Part shown: one piece after another, positions 59,493 to 64,000 of the stretch | Layout: each line of letters begins with the position of its first letter | How positions within the stretch are numbered: the stretch's first letter is position 1 | Source of the DNA: JAJCYL01 sp965206015 | Lineage (GTDB): Bacteria > Bacteroidota > Bacteroidia > Cytophagales > Cyclobacteriaceae | Assembly: GCA_965206015.1 (NCBI GenBank) | Contig: CBDBIW010000015.1 | Span: 248,001-312,000, forward strand | DNA length: 64,000 bases | Reading direction: 5' to 3' | Translations under genes and position numbers: made by a program | The notes under the pieces: generated by a model | Databases searched by the model: none | What the model was told of the DNA's origin: nothing | Seen by the model: only the letters and a program-made list of their open reading frames with translations

Positions 59493-59515
59493 AGCCCTGT
59501 TTTTCAGGCAGGGTT
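59493..59515 (+). promoter_or_regulatory. 5-prime leader hairpin before rpsH
   Basis: AGCCCTG (59493-59499) pairs with CAGGGTT (59509-59515; one G-T pair) around the loop TTTTTCAGG. It starts just after the -7 element, at or near the first transcribed base, and matches the hairpins at 37850 and 53167 in position and loop. Confidence 0.6.
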
Positions 59516-59533
59516 GAATATTTACATATAAAT

Positions 59534-59932
59534 ATGGTAACCGATCCAATTTCAGATTATTTAACAAGGGTAAGAAACGCCATAGGTGCGAAGCACCGTG
59601 TAGTTGAAATTCCTGCCTCTAATCTTAAAAAAGAGATTACAAAAGTGATGTTGGATAAAGGCTATATAAGAGGCTATAAATTCATAGACGAAGGCCCTCA
59701 GGGCACTATTAAAATAGCCTTGAAATATGACCCGGCTAGTAAGAGGTCTGCAATTGAAAAATTAGAAAGGATTAGCAAACCTGGTTTGAGAAAATATGTA
59801 AAGGCAGATTCACTTCCTCGGGTATTGAACGGACTTGGTATTGCAATTCTCTCAACTCCAAAGGGTATAATGACCAATAAAGAGGCGAGAAATTTGAATG
59901 TTGGAGGTGAAGTTTTGTGTTACGTTTATTAA
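59534..59932 (+). CDS. rpsH: 30S ribosomal protein S8
   Basis: The ATG at 59534 (MVTDPISDYLTRVRNAIGAKH) gives 132 residues, the normal form; the open frame from 59489 runs through the promoter leader. The C-terminal block RVLNGLGIAILSTPKGIMTNKEARNLNVGGEVLCYVY is canonical. S8 regulates the spc operon in other bacteria, and here it directly follows a leader hairpin. Confidence 0.96.
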   Translation: MVTDPISDYLTRVRNAIGAKHRVVEIPASNLKKEITKVMLDKGYIRGYKFIDEGPQGTIKIALKYDPASKRSAIEKLERISKPGLRKYVKADSLPRVLNGLGIAILSTPKGIMTNKEARNLNVGGEVLCYVY

Positions 59933-59944
59933 CCGACCATTAGC

Positions 59945-60499
59945 ATGTCAAGGATAGGCAACAAGATTTTAACATTTCCCGAAGGAGTTTCGGTTACGAC
60001 CGATAAGGGAGTAGTCAAAGTGAAAGGGCCAAAAGGCGAGTTGAGTGAGGTGATCGATCCTGATTTCAAATTGGAAATTGAAAATGGTATCGGAAAACTG
60101 ACGAGACCTACCGAACAAAAAAGGCATAAAGCTTTGCACGGTTTGTATCGATCTCTTATAAACAACATGGTGGTTGGTGTAAGTGAAGGATATAAGAAAG
60201 AACTAGAATTAGTAGGCGTTGGCTATAAAGCTACAGCTGAGAATAATGTTTTGGAACTTAGTTTGGGATATTCACATGCAATTTTTGTTGGTGTGCCACC
60301 TGAAGTAAAAGTGAACGCTGAAACAGCTAAGGGTAAAACCCCAATTGTTACGCTCGAGAGCGTAGACAAGCAGTTGATTGGTCATATAGCTGCGAAAATT
60401 AAATCCCTTAGAAAGATTGAACCTTACAAAGGGAAAGGTATCAGGTTTGTTGGTGAACATATTAGACGAAAAGCAGGTAAGGCTGCTGCCGCTAAATAA
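59945..60499 (+). CDS. rplF: 50S ribosomal protein L6
   Basis: This 184-residue protein has SRIGNKILTFPEGVSV at the start, LELVGVGYKATAENNVLELSLGYSH near residue 85 and EPYKGKGIRFVGEHIRRKAGK at the end. It sits near the sarcin-ricin loop. It is 12 bases after rpsH. Confidence 0.97.
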   Translation: MSRIGNKILTFPEGVSVTTDKGVVKVKGPKGELSEVIDPDFKLEIENGIGKLTRPTEQKRHKALHGLYRSLINNMVVGVSEGYKKELELVGVGYKATAENNVLELSLGYSHAIFVGVPPEVKVNAETAKGKTPIVTLESVDKQLIGHIAAKIKSLRKIEPYKGKGIRFVGEHIRRKAGKAAAAK

Positions 60500-60511
60500 T
60501 AGATAAGTCAA

Positions 60512-60862
60512 ATGGCTATTTCTAAAAGCGTAAGAAGATTAAGAATTAGAAGAGGTATTAGAAGAAAGGTTTCTGGTACCCCTGAGAGACCAAGGTTATC
60601 GGTTTTCAAGAGTAATAAAGGAATTTATGCTCAGTTGATTGACGACCAGAATGGTAATACTCTCACCCAGAGTTCTTCAAAGGAAATTGGTGAAGTTGGA
60701 AAACGAACAGTTGAAGTTTCTAAGACTGTAGGGAAGGCACTGGCCGAAAAAGCCAAAGGTTTGGGTATTGCAGCAGTAGTATTTGACAGGGGTGGGTACC
60801 CGTATCACGGAAGAGTGAAAGCACTGGCTGAAGGGGTTAGAGAAGGGGGACTCAAATTTTAA
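60512..60862 (+). CDS. rplR: 50S ribosomal protein L18
   Basis: This 116-residue protein has an Arg-rich N-terminus (RRLRIRRGIRRKVSGTPERPRLSVFKSN) that binds 5S rRNA, and ends FDRGGYPYHGRVKALAEGVREGGLKF. It is 12 bases after rplF and 8 before rpsE. Confidence 0.97.
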   Translation: MAISKSVRRLRIRRGIRRKVSGTPERPRLSVFKSNKGIYAQLIDDQNGNTLTQSSSKEIGEVGKRTVEVSKTVGKALAEKAKGLGIAAVVFDRGGYPYHGRVKALAEGVREGGLKF

Positions 60863-60870
60863 AAAGGATT

Positions 60871-61389
60871 ATGTCACAGAGCAATATAAAATCAATAAAA
60901 GCGAGCGAAATCGACCTGAAGGAACGAGTGGTATCCATCAATAGAGTTGCCAAGGTGGTAAAGGGTGGACGAAGATTCAGCTTTTCCGCTATTGTGGTAG
61001 TAGGCGATGAAAATGGTGTAGTTGGATATGGCCTGGGTAAGGCAAATGAAGTAACAGATGCTATTACAAAGGGTATTGATGATGCTAAAAAGAATCTCTT
61101 CAAGGTTCCCGTTTTAAAAGGAACGGTTCCTCATGAGGCCATTGGTAAATTTGGAGGGGGATTTGTATTGCTCAAACCAGCCGCTCCAGGTACTGGAGTA
61201 ATTGCTGGTGGTGCTATGAGAGCTGTTTTGGAGAGTGCAGGTATTCATAATGTTTTGGCGAAATCAAAAGGTTCTTCTAATCCACACAATGTTGTAAAAG
61301 CAACTTTTAATGCACTTGGCAAAATGAGGGATGCTTTCACAATTGCTCAACAAAGAGGGATTGAGTTAGATAGAGTTTTTAACGGTTAA
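60871..61389 (+). CDS. rpsE: 30S ribosomal protein S5
   Basis: This 172-residue protein has the double-stranded-RNA-binding block VKGGRRFSFSAIVVVGDENGVVGYGLGKANEV near residue 30 and the GKFGGGFVLLKPAAPGTGVIAGG segment. It is at the mRNA entry site and affects decoding fidelity. It is 4 bases before rpmD. Confidence 0.97.
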   Translation: MSQSNIKSIKASEIDLKERVVSINRVAKVVKGGRRFSFSAIVVVGDENGVVGYGLGKANEVTDAITKGIDDAKKNLFKVPVLKGTVPHEAIGKFGGGFVLLKPAAPGTGVIAGGAMRAVLESAGIHNVLAKSKGSSNPHNVVKATFNALGKMRDAFTIAQQRGIELDRVFNG

Positions 61390-61393
61390 TATC

Positions 61394-61579
61394 ATGGCGA
61401 ATAAGAAAGTACAGATAACTCAAATAAGGAGTACCATTAAGCGTCCGATGAATCAAAAATTAACCATCAAGGCATTAGGGTTGGGTAAGATTAACCGGAC
61501 TGTGGAAAAGGAATTAACTTCACAGATTGCGGGAATGATTAATAAAGTAAATCACTTAGTGACTGTTAAGGAACTTTAA
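61394..61579 (+). CDS. rpmD: 50S ribosomal protein L30
   Basis: This 61-residue protein has VQITQIRSTIKRPMNQKLTIKALGLGKINRTVE, the L30 signature. It is short but in a fixed genetic position between rpsE and rplO. Confidence 0.95.
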   Translation: MANKKVQITQIRSTIKRPMNQKLTIKALGLGKINRTVEKELTSQIAGMINKVNHLVTVKEL

Positions 61580-61581
61580 AT

Positions 61582-62028
61582 ATGAAACTCAACACGCTTA
61601 AACCTGCATATGGTTCAATTAAAACCAAAAAAAGAATTGGTAGAGGTCAGGGTTCTGGAAGAGGTGGAACCTCAACAAAAGGTCATAAAGGTGCCCAGTC
61701 TAGATCTGGTTATTCCAAGAAATTGGGGTTTGAAGGTGGCCAAATGCCTCTTCAAAGAAGGGTTCCAAAGTTTGGATTTAAAAACCCAAACCGAATTGAG
61801 ACAAAACCAATAAACCTTGATGCAATTCAAGCACTGGCGGAGACATCGAAAGCTAATGACGTCGATATGAATTTATTAGTTGATAATGGCCTTGCGAGCA
61901 AAAAGGATTTAGTTAAAATTCTCGGTAGAGGAGAATTAAAAGTTAAGGTGAAGGTAAGTGCACATTATTTTTCTAAAACTGCTAAAGAAGCAATTGAAAA
62001 GGCAGGTGGTACTGTCGTAATACTTTAA
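61582..62028 (+). CDS. rplO: 50S ribosomal protein L15
   Basis: This 148-residue protein starts with the Gly/Lys-rich RIGRGQGSGRGGTSTKGHKG region and has the GFEGGQMPLQRRVPKFGF segment, then a globular part ending EKAGGTVVIL. The last base of its TAA is the A of the secY ATG, so translation is coupled. Confidence 0.97.
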   Translation: MKLNTLKPAYGSIKTKKRIGRGQGSGRGGTSTKGHKGAQSRSGYSKKLGFEGGQMPLQRRVPKFGFKNPNRIETKPINLDAIQALAETSKANDVDMNLLVDNGLASKKDLVKILGRGELKVKVKVSAHYFSKTAKEAIEKAGGTVVIL

Positions 62029-63344
62029 TGAAGAAATTCTTTACCACCATACGGAACATTTTCTCGATTGAGGAGCTTAGGATCAAAATCCTTAACACAC
62101 TGGGCTTATTGATAATTTTTCGATTAGGCTCATTCGTTGTGTTACCAGGTATTGACCCGAGTAAATTGGGTGGAGATGCTCAGGGTATTTTTGGCCTTTT
62201 GGACACTTTCCTTGGGGGTGCATTTAGCAATGCTTCAATCTTTGGATTGGGTATCATGCCGTACATATCTGCATCAATTGTACTGCAATTGCTTACAGTG
62301 GCGGTTCCTTATTTCCAGAAATTACAAAAAGAAGGAGATAGCGGCAGAAAGAAGATTAATCAGATAACCAGAGTTTTAACCATTGCCATAACCTTTGCTC
62401 AGGGGTCCGCCTACATTAATGGAACTATTCCAAGGGAAGCAATTTTAGTTGACAACTTAATCTTTTTTAATTTCTCTTCAATTATCATATTGACGTCAGG
62501 TACCATATTCTGTATGTGGCTTGGTGAAAGGATTACCGACAAAGGAATTGGTAACGGAATCTCAATGCTTATTATGATCGGCATTATATCGAGATTCCCG
62601 GGTAGTATTGTTGCCGAAGCCCTCTCAAGAGGTCTTAGCCAGGCATTGTTCTTCGTGATTGAAATACTAGCACTGTTCTTTGTGGTAATGGGAGTTGTAA
62701 TGCTCACCCAGGCAATTCGTAAGATACCGGTTCAGTACGCTAAACAAGTTGTTGGTAATAAGGTATATGGTGGCCAGAGGCAATACATTCCTCTGAAAGT
62801 GAATGCTGCCGGAGTCATGCCAATCATTTTCGCACAGTCGCTGATGTTCTTGCCAGCACTAATTGCAGGTTTATGGGCAGATTCAAGTGATATTGCCTTA
62901 TATATAGGTACTACATTTTCAGATTTTCAGTCCTGGCAATACAATGGAGTGTTTGCAATTCTGATTATTCTATTCACATTCTTTTATACGGCGATCACAA
63001 TCAACCCAAATCAGATTGCAGATGACATGAAGCGTAACGGAGGTTTTATTCCGGGTATAAAGCCAGGCAAGCAAACTTCTGAATTTATAGATAATGTATT
63101 GACTAAAATCACATTACCCGGATCGTTTTTTCTAGCATTAGTAGCTATTATGCCTGCTTTTGCAAGTATCGCAGGTGTGAGTACTGAGTTTTCTCAGTTT
63201 TATGGAGGCACTTCATTATTGATTATGGTAGGTGTTATTTTGGATACGTTGCAACAAATTGAAAGTTATTTGCTAATGAGACATTATGAAGGCATGATGA
63301 AATCAGGCAAAGTAAAAGGCAGGTCTCAAGCAGCAATAGCTTAG
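62028..63344 (+). CDS. secY: Preprotein translocase subunit SecY
   Basis: This 438-residue protein has ten membrane spans (starting near residue 20) with the family segments GIMPYISASIVLQLL, YIPLKVNAAGVMPIIFAQSL and NPNQIADDMKRNGGFIPGIKPG. It forms the protein-conducting channel with SecE (37980-38171) and SecG. The ATG overlaps the rplO stop by one base. infA follows 9 bases after. Confidence 0.97.
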   Translation: MKKFFTTIRNIFSIEELRIKILNTLGLLIIFRLGSFVVLPGIDPSKLGGDAQGIFGLLDTFLGGAFSNASIFGLGIMPYISASIVLQLLTVAVPYFQKLQKEGDSGRKKINQITRVLTIAITFAQGSAYINGTIPREAILVDNLIFFNFSSIIILTSGTIFCMWLGERITDKGIGNGISMLIMIGIISRFPGSIVAEALSRGLSQALFFVIEILALFFVVMGVVMLTQAIRKIPVQYAKQVVGNKVYGGQRQYIPLKVNAAGVMPIIFAQSLMFLPALIAGLWADSSDIALYIGTTFSDFQSWQYNGVFAILIILFTFFYTAITINPNQIADDMKRNGGFIPGIKPGKQTSEFIDNVLTKITLPGSFFLALVAIMPAFASIAGVSTEFSQFYGGTSLLIMVGVILDTLQQIESYLLMRHYEGMMKSGKVKGRSQAAIA

Positions 63345-63353
63345 CAATAGAAT

Positions 63354-63572
63354 ATGGCGAAACAGGCATCGATAGAGCAAGACGGAACAATAGTAGAAGC
63401 GTTGTCAAATGCCATGTTTAGAGTGGAGTTGGAGAATGGTCATCAGGTAATAGCACATATCTCAGGGAAAATGAGAATGTACTACATCAAAATATTACCT
63501 GGAGACAAAGTGAAATTGGAAATGTCCCCTTATGACTTGTCAAAGGGAAGGATTACTTATAGATATAAATAG
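63354..63572 (+). CDS. infA: Translation initiation factor IF-1
   Basis: This 72-residue S1-like OB-fold protein has QDGTIVEALSNAMFRVELENGH and IAHISGKMRMYYIKILPGDKVKLEMSPYDLSKGRITYRYK, the invariant form. It blocks the A site during initiation. No map gene lies between secY and infA, unlike in some Bacteroidota. Confidence 0.98.
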   Translation: MAKQASIEQDGTIVEALSNAMFRVELENGHQVIAHISGKMRMYYIKILPGDKVKLEMSPYDLSKGRITYRYK

Positions 63573-63595
63573 TTTCAGGTATAAACAATAGAGCC

Positions 63596-63712
63596 ATGAA
63601 AGTAAGAGCATCAGTGAAGAAACGAAGTAGTAACTGCAAGATCGTTCGACGAAAAGGCAAGATTTATGTGATTAATAAAACGAACCCTAAGTTCAAGCAA
63701 AGACAAGGATAA
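63596..63712 (+). CDS. rpmJ: 50S ribosomal protein L36 (zinc-free form)
   Basis: This 38-residue protein reads MKVRASVKKRSSNCKIVRRK and continues to TNPKFKQRQG. Only one Cys of the usual zinc-binding set is kept, so it is the zinc-independent type. It is too short for usual ORF cut-offs but its position between infA and rpsM is universal. Confidence 0.95.
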   Translation: MKVRASVKKRSSNCKIVRRKGKIYVINKTNPKFKQRQG

Positions 63713-63714
63713 AT

Positions 63715-64000
63715 ATGGCAAGGATTTCAGGTGTAGATATTCCAGAAAATAAAAGAGGAGAAATTGCTCTCACTTACATTTTCGGAATTGGCCGGAGTAT
63801 AGCTCAAACGATACTGGCTAAAGCAGGCGTTGATTGGGATAAAAAGACAAGTGAATGGACCGATGATGAAGAGAATGCTATCAGGGCAGTCATTACTGAG
63901 AACTTCAAAGTTGAGGGTGTTCTAAAATCTGAAATTCAGCTAAGTATTAAGCGTTTACTTGATATTGGATGCTACAGAGGACTTAGACATAGAAAGGGTC
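63715..64000 (+). CDS. rpsM: 30S ribosomal protein S13 (cut by window end)
   Basis: The frame opens at an ATG 2 bases after rpmJ and runs to the window end (95 codons; about 125 expected). ARISGVDIPENKRGEIALTYIFGIG and the block RGLRHRKG are diagnostic. It binds the 30S head and the P-site tRNA. Confidence 0.96.
   Translation, partial: MARISGVDIPENKRGEIALTYIFGIGRSIAQTILAKAGVDWDKKTSEWTDDEENAIRAVITENFKVEGVLKSEIQLSIKRLLDIGCYRGLRHRKG

Noticed and set aside
1..64000. CRISPR array, prophage, restriction or toxin-antitoxin system, biosynthetic cluster
   Set aside because: No regularly spaced repeats, no phage structural genes and no matching protein families were seen on either strand.

Overview
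This window is a chromosomal segment from a member of the Bacteroidota, most probably a marine or soil cytophagalean. The evidence is a type IX secretion type B sorting domain on a large adhesin-like protein (11470-14289), a three-gene succinate dehydrogenase of the cytochrome b558 type, lipoproteins with Bacteroidota-style lipoboxes, almost no Shine-Dalgarno sequences, and repeated promoters of the Bacteroidota type (TTTG or TTTN, 19 bases, TAnnTTTG). Base composition is AT-rich and uniform. I cannot name a genus from sequence alone.

Layout. 1-36000 is a mixed region of single genes and short operons on both strands: a ComM/YifB ATPase, a RidA-type deaminase, a decayed IS1-family element, sdhCAB, a peroxiredoxin/M23 peptidase/FAH-hydrolase operon, an M48 lipoprotein protease, fabD, the T9SS adhesin, a split-barrel flavoprotein, a LysE exporter joined end to start with a GH3-type enzyme, YggS, a UPF0114 protein, a phosphoserine-phosphatase/phosphoglycerate-dehydrogenase/ACT fusion, guaA, a flavin/2Fe-2S reductase, a frameshifted YigZ gene, a 909-residue membrane-anchored protein, a collapsed IS982-family element, a frameshifted zinc-finger anti-sigma-like gene, gmk, nadD, a secreted hydrolase, pyrH-frr, a biotinyl carrier protein and an M1 aminopeptidase lipoprotein.

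36000-64000 is a nearly continuous gene-expression block on the plus strand: tRNA-Tyr, tRNA-Gly, tRNA-Thr, tuf, tRNA-Trp, secE, nusG, rplK, rplA, rplJ, rplL, rpoB, rpoC and a DUF3467 gene; then rpsL, rpsG, fusA, rpsJ; then the long S10/spc cluster from rplC through secY, infA, rpmJ and the first 95 codons of rpsM, which is cut by the window end. rpsJ is separated from the rest of the S10 operon by a terminator and a new promoter, and a further promoter-like element lies before rpsH.

The strongest unexplained pattern is in this second half. Three of the five plus-strand promoters in the block (before tRNA-Trp/secE, rplC and rpsH) start transcripts that would fold at once into a small 5-prime hairpin with a U-rich loop ending in C(A/G)GG. 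The two frameshifts (yigZ and the anti-sigma-like gene), the SerB-SerA fusion and the GH3-LysE pair are the other points worth a second look. I saw no CRISPR array, prophage, defence island or biosynthetic cluster, and no convincing large undescribed system; most of the window is conserved housekeeping DNA.
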